The translations under genes were made by a program, and so were the position numbers. A stretch of DNA of 64,000 nt from Glandiceps talaboti (Eukaryota; Hemichordata; Enteropneusta; Spengelidae): the NCBI RefSeq assembly GCF_964340395.1, contig NC_135555.1:3344501-3408500 (forward strand), given 5' to 3'. Positions within the stretch are counted from its first letter, which is position 1. Every line of letters starts with the position of its first letter. The notes under the pieces are model-generated. The model had not been told where the DNA came from and did no database searches. It saw nothing but the letters and a program-made list of their open reading frames with translations. This document shows, in pieces, positions 53,001-62,115 of the stretch.

Positions 53001-53096
53001 CAGGAGAAAAGTTTGTGTACATTGCTCGGATTTCTGCTGATAGCTTTCGTCTGGAAGATGTTTTACGATCAAGGGTGGAAAGGGATTCATTGAAAC
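27493..53096 (-). CDS. YfkN/UshA-like 5'-nucleotidase metallophosphoesterase fused to ankyrin repeats
   Basis: Fourteen coding exons with mutually consistent phases: 52842-53096, 49988-50074, 43530-43669, 38620-38745, 37211-37333, 36542-36707, 34167-34316, 33591-33758, 32843-33015, 32083-32285, 30936-31150, 29212-30131, 28180-28338 and 27493-27705 (TGA). If translation starts at ATG 53022 the protein has 1007 residues. Residues about 8-230 are a calcineurin-like phosphoesterase: LHFNDVYNIEP, FSGDCLNPS, YGNHDFDFG, LTHMRWPND and GGHDHDY supply the usual metal ligands. Residues about 285-500 are the 5'-nucleotidase C-terminal domain (LNSGTFRSDRIHPKG, LPLVDSLVVLEVTG, YIAQGKDGYEM). Then come a charged helical segment (505-577), an acidic low-complexity linker (578-884) and ankyrin-like sequence (885-1007; TVLHVAVESD, TPLMTASQHGSLSTVQLLLQ, NTALKQACLHK). 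No signal peptide or membrane segment is visible, so a cytosolic enzyme acting on nucleotides or phosphorylated sugars is likely; the substrate cannot be read from sequence. The exon at 36542 uses the weaker donor GTTGGT. One exon further upstream may exist (see 59638-59853). Confidence 0.92.
28980..29175. repeat. About 40-bp tandem repeat beside the linker exon
   Basis: Recurrent CCACATGGACAT / GATATCTCTCTAAAGTA motifs, about four to five diverged copies. It ends about 40 bp beyond the donor of the 29212-30131 exon. Confidence 0.6.
29212..30131 (-). CDS. Large linker exon of the phosphoesterase-ankyrin gene, with 14-residue repeats
   Basis: A 920-bp exon encoding 306 residues rich in D, E, S and N, with no globular domain. 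At 29505-29718 there are four clear copies and one faded copy of a 14-residue unit with consensus EKVNSxMRRDDxxx, that is 42 bp each, all in frame. The phase in (from 30936) and out (to 28338) is intact, so this exon physically links the enzyme to the ankyrin region. Confidence 0.85.
30770..30885. repeat. Direct duplication in intron
   Basis: AAGGAAAAGTT(T/G)ATGTCAAAG followed by TTCAATTTATA and ATACTTCT(G/A)(T/C)GATATGATACC occurs twice, about 60 bp apart, with a 10-bp indel. Confidence 0.6.
31470..32062. mobile_element. Degenerate hAT-like element carrying the SINE
   Basis: Left end CAGGGCTCGAAATTAAC and right end reading CAGAGCTCAAAATTT on the opposite strand, a 5'-CAGNG hAT-style terminus. 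Both flanks of the SINE carry related GGTAGCCCA/GGTAGCTAGCCCA blocks. No clear 8-bp target duplication is visible, so the borders are tentative. Confidence 0.35.
31680..31995 (-). mobile_element. tRNA-derived SINE
   Basis: On the minus strand the head contains a Pol III A box TGGCCGAGTGG (31977-31987) and a B box GGTTCAAACCC (31934-31944), with a tRNA-Ser/Leu-like arrangement. A core with TTCCCCGGGTACTCCGGCTT follows and the 3' end is an ATA/AAT-rich tail. It lies in the intron between the 32083 and 31150 exons. It is not a working tRNA because the acceptor arms do not pair. Confidence 0.75.
32467..32820 (+). repeat. Dispersed repeat family A, copy 2
   Basis: The partner of 3690-4050 in the same orientation, ending about 25 bp from the donor of the phosphoesterase exon at 32843. 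It is diverged from copy 1, so not a recent duplication. Confidence 0.65.
34809..35012 (+). repeat. Poly-C, AC and ATAC microsatellite cluster
   Basis: Two C-runs (about 34813-34828 and 34861-34874) followed by AC, ATAC and CAAA arrays. It lies in an intron of the phosphoesterase gene. Confidence 0.9.
35521..35690. repeat. Alternating TACA/TACG/TATG self-complementary microsatellite
   Basis: Arrays of ACAT, TACG and GTAT in mirrored order; the GTAC runs are palindromic, so the tract can pair with itself. It lies in the intron between the 36542 and 34316 exons. Confidence 0.9.
35940..36068 (+). repeat. 67-bp tandem duplication
   Basis: CAGAGATGTGATGA then AATTTTTAATTTCACTGAAT and TTTGCTGTGTATG is repeated once at a 67-bp offset with only a few differences. 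Confidence 0.85.
37475..37497 (+). repeat. G-quadruplex motif
   Basis: Four G-runs (6, 5, 5 and 4) separated by single A. On the transcribed minus-strand RNA it is C-rich. It lies in an intron of the phosphoesterase gene. Confidence 0.7.
38777..39125 (-). repeat. 21-bp minisatellite, about 16 copies
   Basis: Unit CAAATAACCCAAATATCTTGA with variants. Because 21 is divisible by three and the unit lacks stops in two frames, it produces ORFs of 82 and 107 codons on the minus strand (LSRYFGY repeats). It lies about 30 bp upstream of the exon starting at 38745, within the intron. Confidence 0.9.
39986..40201 (+). other. Isolated exon-like open frame inside a phosphoesterase intron
   Basis: A 71-codon plus-strand frame with balanced composition (PPQCDCLPG, GGIEIVFPSPTITVGNV, TVCNSVQCTGRETGFP) and flanking acceptor-like CCACCACAG and donor-like CTCTG/GTATCC. 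It stands out from the AT-rich neighbourhood. No partner exon was found; it may be a relic exon or transposon fragment. Confidence 0.25.
41567..41735 (-). repeat. Dispersed repeat family B, copy 2
   Basis: Reverse-oriented relative of 19060-19215 with GGGGAACCCTGG and GGTAGATTTTACTTAC blocks. It lies in the phosphoesterase intron between the 43530 and 38745 exons. Confidence 0.5.
42015..43440. repeat. 79-bp minisatellite, about 18 copies
   Basis: Unit built from GACAGATATTTCATTTCAAA, ATCTAAATATTTGTCCAGAC, TAAATGAACCTCCAGACATT and TATGTCAATACATACAGGT. The copies at the right end are most alike and the ones at the left more diverged. It ends 90 bp from the donor of the exon 43530-43669. It has no CRISPR character because there are no unique spacers. 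Confidence 0.95.
43767..46195. mobile_element. TTAA-flanked DNA transposon with about 700-bp terminal inverted repeats
   Basis: Flanked by direct TTAA at 43763-43766 and 46196-46199. The ends AGGTGATTCAAAATGCTCAC are exact inverted copies. The left arm is 43767-44466 and the right arm 45507-46195, very similar along most of their length, with a 1.04-kb unpaired centre. TTAA targets are used by piggyBac and Kolobok; the TTAAAGG border recalls Kolobok/T2 elements. No transposase was recognised, so it is probably non-autonomous. It lies in the intron between the 49988 and 43669 exons of the phosphoesterase gene. Confidence 0.85.
44898..45311 (+). CDS. 137-codon ORF in the centre of the TTAA element
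   Basis: The frame opens MINMDYINTWINLTRHECAL and ends at a TGA at 45309-45311. It has several cysteines (CALC, HCF, LCRGRGDC, FCSVRSEC, TC) and a hydrophobic FYMGFRLGLEYYAL stretch. Base composition is more GC-rich than its surroundings, and 137 codons is long for this AT-rich DNA. It lies wholly in the unpaired centre between the long inverted arms. I do not recognise the family; it could be a captured host segment or an element-specific protein. Confidence 0.4.
   Translation: MINMDYINTWINLTRHECALCSPDSIRTLYIHCFSFDRRNYPSISLCRGRGDCTKLDNTTPLPIYNNHLYTVIKTSNNSSPQQVDETYFCSVRSECEFLRFYMGFRLGLEYYALDNNRCKLVFTSQTCDNTRPQRKL
46931..47079. repeat. (AC)n microsatellite with CACACATCACGCACA interruptions
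   Basis: Three AC arrays separated by two nearly identical interruptions (AGTAGCACACACATCACGCA), so the array grew by duplicating a larger unit. Confidence 0.9.
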
Positions 53097-53139
53097 CTAT
53101 GGAAAGAATGGATGACAAATATACTTCAACAAAGTTATT

Positions 53140-56100
53140 TCAGCATCTCCACTGAGAATAAACACACATATCATTACCAGATTCACACTATTCTACATAC
53201 CAACATCTTGATTTACAGTTGTAAGCCAACTACTGCCTTCTTGTTACTGAAATCATATTACCAGTACATGTTTGTATATTTATGAATGTAGACTTTATTC
53301 GGCTTTCAGCAAAATATGTTTTATGGCACCTTCTCTTTTAATCTTGACACAATGTGTATTTGAATGAAATCAATTACCAACTTGCCAGAGGACCAGGAAA
53401 TCTAGACTATATAATTATTTTTTACATAACATCTTACAGGATGCATGGCTATATATCAACTGAAATTATATTTATATTTTATATTTATTACAGATTCATT
53501 ATTCCAAGATTGTGTACATCCAAATTCTCATTAATTTTTCTAGAGTTTAATGGTATCAGCCTTCACTTTACCACCTTTACATGAGGAGGCAATAAATATA
53601 GGTGTTTTTTTAGCAAACACATAAAGATTTTTCTAAATAAATATTTCATCAAAATAATTTTTTTACGAGTTTAAAATCTTAATAGTTTCTGCAAAGTACA
53701 TTTGGACTTTAATTATCAAATGTTGGACAATGTCCTTAGATTATTACATCTTGGGGCAAGGTAATGTTCCATGCTGCAGAGTTCTCTGTAATTAATCTTA
53801 TAGCTGGTAGTGATATGACCCTTCTGTAAATCAGTCCAATAGTCTGACGGTCTGATGTATAATTCTAAAAATCAAATCGTTTTTAACCAATTTCATACAA
53901 CTGCATCTGAGGTCGCATATTTGATGAATGTACAGAAACAGACAAAATATAGATATATATAAGGGATTTTTACGGGTTCCAATTTTAAAAATTGCACCGA
54001 AAGTGATGTAATATATTGAACACATATGTCCTATTTATCATGGTTTTTAACCCTGGCAAAAACCTGTAGCTAAATAGTAGTACACATGATGTAACCAAAT
54101 GATCATACAATTTCCTGCCAACTTGATAATATAACTGTTTGAAAATAAGAGAGTGGATCAGCCATATCACTGTACAAACACAGAAATCTAGTGTCAATCG
54201 GTCTGGTTTGTTATTTCTTTACAATTGTGGCCCATACACTACAGTAAATGAAAAATGCATTTTCTACTTATAGCAAATTCAATCTTAACACTACTTTAAT
54301 TACCATGTGAGGTCAGCATTAACAAAAGGTAATTTAATTCAGCCATTGCAGCAACAGTTACATTGGCAAGACAACCTCACAAACAGGTCTAATGGATAAT
54401 TTGTGTTCCTTTGCTTGCAAACATTCTGGTAATAACTTTTCAAGGACTGTTGGTCAATGTTGTAAATGTGGGATGATTACCGGTACATTCATGATTTGCT
54501 GTGGTAGGAGTGGCTCGTCTCTCCAGAGAGAAATTTCTGTCTTTTAATAAAGTACCCGAAGATGTAACTATCTTTTTCTTTTTTGTTTGCCATGTTTTAC
54601 TTTCTATGGTAACTAACCTGTAATTGTCTGCATGCTAAAATAGCCACGAGATGTATATTACACAATTTAAGTGCAGAGGCTTGCTTGAAAGTGTTGTTCA
54701 CCAGAACCTACTCAAGCCTGTATGTATGTATGTGTTAAGTCAGATAGGCAAGTCTCTGGGCTATTAACATTTACACATTAAATTCTGCATATTATAGTTT
54801 CATACAAATATACTCCTGTGTTATAAAAGCTTTAATAGCTCAGTTCAACTTTGCCAGAATTAACTATAGACAAGATCCAGTAAAGCTGGAAATTTACACT
54901 AAAGACATATTTTGCTTATTTCTCTGGAAAACAAAAAATGCAAAAATAAGTAGTGAATGGAATGCCTTCATGTACATGAACACAATGTACTAGTCTGATT
55001 AGTGAAAATAAGTAGTGACTAAAATGCCTTCTTGTACATGAACACAATGTACCTGTCTGGTAATTAGTAAATATTAATCTTTCACAACTAACTGGTGAAG
55101 ACTGTAAAATAGCAAAAAGATTTAGTTGCAAAAATATGTAGGTTTACAGTAACATTCAATACTGCAATACCATGTACATCAAATGAAGCCTTAAGGCTGT
55201 GTCAATCATAATACAGTTAGTCTTTTATAGTGTTGATAATAATACAGATAGAGTTGGTTAACTAATAACATCTGGAGTAAATAATCACAAAAACAACTTG
55301 AATCTTTTCACCAGTTTCATATCTCAGAAGATTTTTGAAAGAAGTTTTACCTGAATGACTATACTAGTACTAGCATATAATTTTAGTCTGTTGCCAAGAT
55401 TCTATTTTGACAATTAATTCACAGATTGACACCTGTGGATCATTGTAGTGTGGAGCCGTGTTGTGTGATTTAGTTCACAAGGCCCTATTTTTTGAATTCT
55501 GAAATTCTAAGCTTTCAAAGTTATAATCCAGGTATAACATACCTGATATTTCAAACCACAGATAAATATGACGATGGGAATGGACTGACAGTTAATGCCA
55601 AGAGAAGACACAGAGACGATCATATGCTGCTGAAGTTGGGAGGGGGGTGTCATTAAAGTGTGGAGGGACTGTCTCTGTCATCTGGTAATCATCAAATTAT
55701 CATTCATCTGTGTCCTTGGTCCAATGAATTAATTAATTACACTAGAGCACATCTTGCCTCTGTAAAATATTTCACAAGGATTGAACACAGGTCTTTTAAC
55801 CACCAAAGGTAGCCTGTAATTGCAACACTTATGAGAGATCCAATGCTGTGGTATTAGATAAGAGTTCAGTAATTGACAAATATTAGTCTTCAAGTTTATA
55901 CTTAGAAGAACAAATACCACAGTTAAACAATTTTACATCTGTTGGTTTAATGAACCAAAACTCATACATAAACAGCCTGTCATTGATGGCATTATTGATC
56001 AAATGATAATTGGTGTTCAGTAATTATGTATATTAACAATCTTCTTGCACATGCCTACACAAATAGGGTTATAAAACAGAAAATTCATGTTTAAGGTATA

Positions 56101-59100
56101 TTCCAATTGAGGGTGCCAAAACAAAAACTGCAACACAGAGCAGTTTTTCATCAAATAATAACTTTAGGTCAAGCAAGTCAAATTTCTGGCAGACAAAAAC
56201 ATACAATGTGTATTTTTAATTCAATACAGCGGTATTTGAAGTGTTTGAAATTTTCAGTATTTTTTTCCCTTTCTTTTATAAAGAAATCTGTGGAGACACC
56301 TATAATGTGGCACTTTCAATTATTACATAGGTACCATAGATTACTTGCACTGGTGTGCACACAAACTAATGGTATTTTCACTGTAGTGCAATACTGAAAA
56401 CATTATTGCATACCTGCATGCAAATGATATAAAAATGTGGACGCAATCGTTCGCTACATATGAAAGCATGTGATCGCACTGTATGATTTTTTTTTATTTT
56501 TATGGAAATTTGCCATTTCAGATAAACGTATGTAATAATAACAGAAGCCATGCCACGTGAGTTCCAGTGTGGGTACTCACAGATATTAGCAATCTGGGTT
56601 GCAGTGTTTTCTGCTGCACTTTCACTTGCTACGCTCGTGAAAGAACATGCGCAGAGAATACTGCAAGCACTCATGCAAATGTCCTGAGCACGCCACACTT
56701 GCACTCACGTGTCATTGGGTTCCGTCATATTATGTACCATTAGATGTGATAAGATTTTTATTTTGGAAATTTTCTGCGATCCAAATAAAAAAATCATTGA
56801 ATGTGTTAGAACCCTATGAGGCCTACGACATTGTAACAGCTTTACAGAACTTCTTGTGCTATAATGTTTACATTTCTTTTATGTGTGTAATTGTAGCTCC
56901 ACTCCATTGAACAATTATTCCAATTATAGAGTTGCTTTGTTCAAAATGGCAGGTTTCCCAAAGTGCATGTGTCAAGTCATCAAAGTAGAAAACCTGTAAT
57001 GGTATGATATGTTCCACTTACGTTCCAATCAGTATCAATGTATTCATGCTCCGGTAAACATACTAAATATCAAAAATGCAACAACAAAAAGACCCTCATT
57101 CCCAGTTAGCCTGCCACTTTCCTAACAATACTAGAAACGATGCCACTTTGCTGACCAAGTAAAGTTGTAGTGCTTTTCAGAACTGTATCCCTGTTGAATC
57201 AGTTTGAAATTAGACAGCCCTTTCAGAGTCTGTTTTGCAACAATACATGATAATACTACGTCATGTTAAATGCCCTTTGCATGGTAGTCTTTTCAACAGT
57301 CTTTTCATATAAAGAATAGATCAAAATTATACTTAATGAACTCCTTATGCAAGACATTCTTCGTATAGTGTATTTATACTAATAAAATATATTGCATATT
57401 ATTCAGTACATTACAAGTAGCATTTTAACACTAATTGAACATATCTTACTTCAGTTTATTGCATGCAATGTTTGAAGTTACCCCAGAAACACAGATACAG
57501 AGTGTAGGTGAGGTTTTTTTTATACTTATATTGATGTTAAGTATATAACTTATAAGCCTGTCGGTTATATTTCTGAAACAGGAGCTCTCCACTCTTGTAA
57601 GCTCTAAATGTATGTACAAATCTTTGGAATAACACAAACTATCAAGATTCTCATGTTAAAAAGTCCAAAAGATAAAATATTGAATACAATTATGATCCTT
57701 TTACTTTTAGCACTCATTTTAATAGTGTACAGTTTTGTTTTATTGTATGTTACCATTTTTTGAAATTTTGGGACAGGGACCAATTGGATGTGAATGTGGT
57801 TTTTAGTGATGAAAGTGTATCATATTGCCTAATAAATTTTAGTTCACATTTCATTTTCACATTATTAATGTGAATTCTTCTGATAATTGAATTAGCTCAG
57901 TAAATCACACAGTTAAGTAATTATATTACTTTACTGGTGAGGTAGCTGCAAGTCAAATGTGTGTTGTGTGAGTTATATCTCAAAGTCATGTATTTTGTTG
58001 CAGTCCACATTATGTCCTTCACTTGATGAACCACTCTAGCTCTAAAGGTAAATCTGAACAAATTCTCATGGTTAGCTGGAACTAACCTCACAAATCAAGT
58101 CGTAATTTTAAAGGAAATGTTCCGAATTTTACCAAATTCCCTTCTCTGTTGCCATGGCTCTAAAAACCTGACAAAGGCAATAACACAATGTTTTAAGGGT
58201 GCTATTATTATAAGTACAATCTACCCTGAGCTTCCTATCTACTTTACCAGGGTTGCTCACCCAAAAAATCAAGTTTTGCAAGTTTTCTCCCCTCCTGTTT
58301 ACAGGGGTCTCAAATTTTAGCAAATACACTGTAACATATTAGATACTCAAAATTTATGAATCTGTGACGAATTTTAGCATTTCATATAATAAGGGAGGCA
58401 TGAGATTCTTAGGATCTGCATGTACAATTTTCATGATTTACCAGGTTTTTCCATCTAAAAAAATATACAACTACATAAATTTCACCAAATTTTCACTCTA
58501 ACATCACAGAGTTTTAGAACCATTAGGGGGGGAAAGGTGCTGATATGTTGACTATGCATGCTTTGCTGTTACTTGGTAACACCTAGCAACTGTTTTCAAA
58601 ATACAAATAAATAATTCCTAGCTATACATCTCCTAACCTAAACGTGAAAGAACCCCAATGTTCGATACAGTATGTACTTTCTACAAGTAAAGAAATGCAT
58701 GTATAAGGACTTCATTGCGAAACTTCTGATTCTTTTAAAAACTACAATGAGCATGATAAACGAACATGTGCTCTTCTTACTGTTCAAAATCATACAGAAG
58801 TATCGTAAGTTTTGCAATGAAACTGCCTAAAGTATACATTTGCACTTTTGAACGAGTACAAATTTCCATTATTAATAAATGTGGGCTTTTTTCATGTTAT
58901 TAATGGAGATGCATTTATCAGAACTTTATATCAAAACAAATGAATGAAGCACATTGACAACAAAAGTATGCTTTTTATAAATTTTAAGATTATTTCAATG
59001 AAAAAATTTTGTTTGTTGGAGAAGCATTTAACAAATACTGGTATTTAAGAAATGATATACTAGTACAAGTTACTGTTAATATAATTTAAAACAAAGAAAA

Positions 59101-59600
59101 AGTAAATTCTCGTAAAATTTCGGTCTATTGCAGAGTTTTTTGTGTATTGACAGTATATATCCATGATAACGTACAAACCTGAGGACAGAGCGAGAGTATC
59201 TTCAGACAAAGACGGTGCTAAGCATTGTAACGTTGTATACTACTTGTAGCAGACGACATTTGCCGCTCTAAAACCCCTACTCGTCAGATGCCAAATTATA
59301 ATGAAATGTGACTATTAGTTTCACGGGACCTTTAAAATATTTACAAATTCACAGAAAGTCTGTTTACAGTAGAAGTATCGTATAATCGACAAGGCTGGAA
59401 TACTTGGCAAGTAACACAGAGTAATTTCGCGTGGTGTTCAGACACAGCCAAAATGGCTTTTCTGTTACGGCTGTATTAAACTTTTAATATTCTTAGTCTT
59501 ACTGAAAACGTCATTGATAGTGGGTTAAAATATTCATTCTACATCGACAACTAAATGTGACAAAATAAAAGCGAACAAAGAGTCAAATCACACCACATCG
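53140..59600. other. Long non-coding stretch, probably intron 1 of the phosphoesterase gene
   Basis: No domain-bearing exon was found on either strand over 6.4 kb. A weak exon-like stretch at about 56578-56657 (minus, between an acceptor CTTGCAG and a donor GTGAGTA) has a length that does not fit the phase needed between 59638 and 53096. Confidence 0.4.
54943..55070 (+). repeat. 62-bp tandem duplication
   Basis: AAAATAAGTAGTGA then AATGCCTTC(A/T)TGTACATGAA and CACAATGTAC occurs twice at a 62-bp offset. Confidence 0.85.
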
Positions 59601-59637
59601 TGAAATGTAGTCCTAAATTTGTGTCATTCATACTCAC

Positions 59638-59853
59638 CGTTGTTCCGAATTTTGGCGCGATCATGGCTGGCGGAACATCCCATGTCGGAATTTCGGTTAC
59701 TTTTAGCAACAATATTTTCTGACGATCTGTTTTCTTCACAAGTATCAATGGCTCTATGTTTAAACAAAGATGACACAGAAACTGTACATCGCCCAGGTGG
59801 TCTCTTGGTAGTTGTTTAAACGGAAGAAATTTGGGTTCGTATCGATCAGGCAT
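59638..59853 (-). CDS. Candidate first coding exon, gene assignment uncertain
   Basis: ATG at 59853 opens 72 codons (MPDRYEPKFLPFKQLPRDHL onwards, with WDVPPAMIAPKFGTT at the end), stopping at a good donor ACG/GTGAGT. Composition is protein-like and not repetitive. It is the right strand and place to be exon 1 of the phosphoesterase gene, but it ends in phase 0 while the 53096 exon begins with two bases of a split codon. A hidden short exon, a different gene, or a purely upstream role are all possible. I do not recognise the protein segment. Confidence 0.4.
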
Positions 59854-59999
59854 ATGCGCGGCCAGTCATCATCATCATCGCCTGGCCGTTGGAAGACCAA
59901 AGAAACAACACAAAATATTTGGACGGCTCTACTTTGAAACGTGCTCTTAAATTTAAGTTTCGAGTCGTTTTTCACGTAATCTCCATTTCTCCATGTACG

Positions 60000-61340
60000 T
60001 ATACTCAACTAAATACGGTTAGCACTGGTCTGGGAAGACAAAAAGTTACGTCCCATTTCCAAGATGTTTTTCTGCCGAATTGATTTTTGTAGATCAGATT
60101 TAACGCATGCGCATAAAAGTTCAGGAAAAGAGAATCGATTACCGGAAGAGTTGCCAGGGAAACACGGGAAGCTATGCTGAAGGATGCCTGGCACCTGACA
60201 TCGCAAATTAATTTGCAAACTATACCCATTCCTAATGGCTAGGACGACAACGAAGGCTTCTAATAATTGAGAATGAATACGTGTATTTACAGTGGATAGA
60301 CGGAGCCTCCAGCACAAACCTGGCAAACATTTTACACACACACATCACTTATATCGAGATTATAGCTTTTATTGTCCACATATTTTTGAAGAAAATTTGT
60401 GTGAATAACAGCATAGAAGGGGAAGTAGTATAAATGAAATCAGTAGATTTTCAACACATCAACATTGTTATTTGATGGAATTTTTGACAGATTTTACAGG
60501 CCCATAATCAATGTAGAAAGACAGAACTGTTGATTGCCTGCCATGGAATTCACCTACTCTGACACGATTTCACTTTAGAGGGTTCAACACATAATTGTGC
60601 AAGTAGTTTTATTTTTGTCGTTGCTGTCTTTTGATGTTCCGCTTTTGTTTGCTTATTTCCACTCCTCTATACTCTCACCAAACACTGTCTACAGGCATAG
60701 GTTTTTCTCCCTCAAAATTATCCACAGCAAATATTTTTCTTTCCAATTTTTTAAAAGCATATTCTTGTGAAATGCTTTACGGTATTTTCAACTACCATCC
60801 ACTTGAGACTCCCCTCCCCTTCAAAAACTACCCAAAAAGACATGTATCAAATGTTGTCTATATTTTGGTAGCAAGTCCTGAATCAATTTGATTAAATCAT
60901 ACAATTTTTGATATTGTACACACAGAGCTTTAGTTAACAGTATCACATGAGTTTACTTGATATTGTGTTAAGTGTCATTGTTTTGAATTCTTACATTGAG
61001 AAACCATGTGTTGAACTAAATTTGACATGACTGATATACTCAGTAAACATTTGCCTGAGATTACACAGATCTGGGTTCACATGACTCTTCAACTTTATGT
61101 GCCACAAGATGAATTTAACTTGTTGACAAAAACGTTCAAATAGGCCTACATGTAGTTCCTTTCATGTCAGTTGTTTAAATTGATACTGACTAAGTACACA
61201 CACACACACTACTAGATTCAACAAGCTATCAACAACAATCAACATACTTTTCTCTGAAATGCATGAACCCAGTACATAACAATAACTATAGTCTGGCGCC
61301 CTCTGGTGTTAGTAACATACCTTTATACATTTTCTTCTCC
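60000..61340. other. Intergenic, upstream of 59.85 kb
   Basis: The left part is relatively CpG-rich and may hold the promoter of the minus-strand exon at 59853. The rest is AT-rich with no supportable gene. Confidence 0.4.
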
Positions 61341-61343
61341 TGG

Positions 61344-61739
61344 CAGATGAAACAAGGGGTGCTGGCAGGATAAAAGCCTTGTTTAAAGCTGTTAGCAAGT
61401 CTGTTCAAGACACTGGAGCAATGACTACACTAGCTCTCATAGGTAGACAAAAGTTAGCACTCTCATAGCTCCAGCAGCTTTCAGATGAAACAAGGGGTGC
61501 TGGCAAGATAAAAGATGTTTTCAAAAGTCTGTCCTCGACGCTGGAGCAATGACTACACTAACTCTCATAGGTAGACAAAAGTTAGCACTCTCACAGCTCC
61601 AGCAGCTTTCAGATGAAACAAGGGGTGCTGGCAAGATAAAAGCTGTTTTTAAAGGTCTGTTCAAGACACTGGAGCAATGACTACACTAGCTCTCATAGGT
61701 AGACAAAAGTTAGCATTCTCATAGCTCCAGCAGCTTTCA
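61344..61739 (+). repeat. Three tandem copies of a 128-138-bp unit with coding-like start
   Basis: Copies begin at 61344, 61482 and 61610 with CAGATGAAACAAGGGGTGCT and share GGAGCAATGACTACACTA and CTCATAGGTAGACAAAAGTT. Read on the plus strand after an acceptor-like TTCTCCTGGCAG, copy 1 gives 40 codons (DETRGAGRIKALFKAVSKSV, then QDTGAMTTLALIGRQKLALS, stop). Copies 2 and 3 stop after about 22 codons. It is either a terminal exon duplicated in tandem or a minisatellite seeded from one. Confidence 0.6.
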
Positions 61740-61867
61740 TCCTAAACTCACCCAAGGTTCAGCTATGTATCACACAACACTAAAACTACAAACAAAAACA
61801 TGTAATATACACAACACAACAAATTACATATATCATTACTTTTCATTATAAATAAGTCTATAAAAGT

Positions 61868-61873
61868 TTTATT
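61868..61873 (-). terminator. Candidate polyadenylation signal for the gene ending at 62116
   Basis: AATAAA on the minus strand, about 245 bp past the stop. Confidence 0.35.
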
Positions 61874-62115
61874 TCAATATAACTCCTGACACTAAAATCA
61901 CAACAATAAAATAGTAAAATTTGAAAATTCCATTTTATAAAGAGCAGGAAAACACTACAAGCTTAATTAAAAATTCTCTAAATCTCTTAAAATCAAAATC
62001 GTTATTTTCTCAAAAGTAGAATTAGTAGAATGATTTGGCATGAGGACGTGAACAAATGAATGAAATTTCAGAAGTATACATAATTATTATGGATAAAAAC
62101 ATTTCTAGAATTGTA

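Noticed and set aside
56578-56657. Missing exon of the phosphoesterase gene on the minus strand
   Set aside because: Splice-like borders exist, but the 80-bp length does not give the phase required and the phase-0 reading hits a stop.
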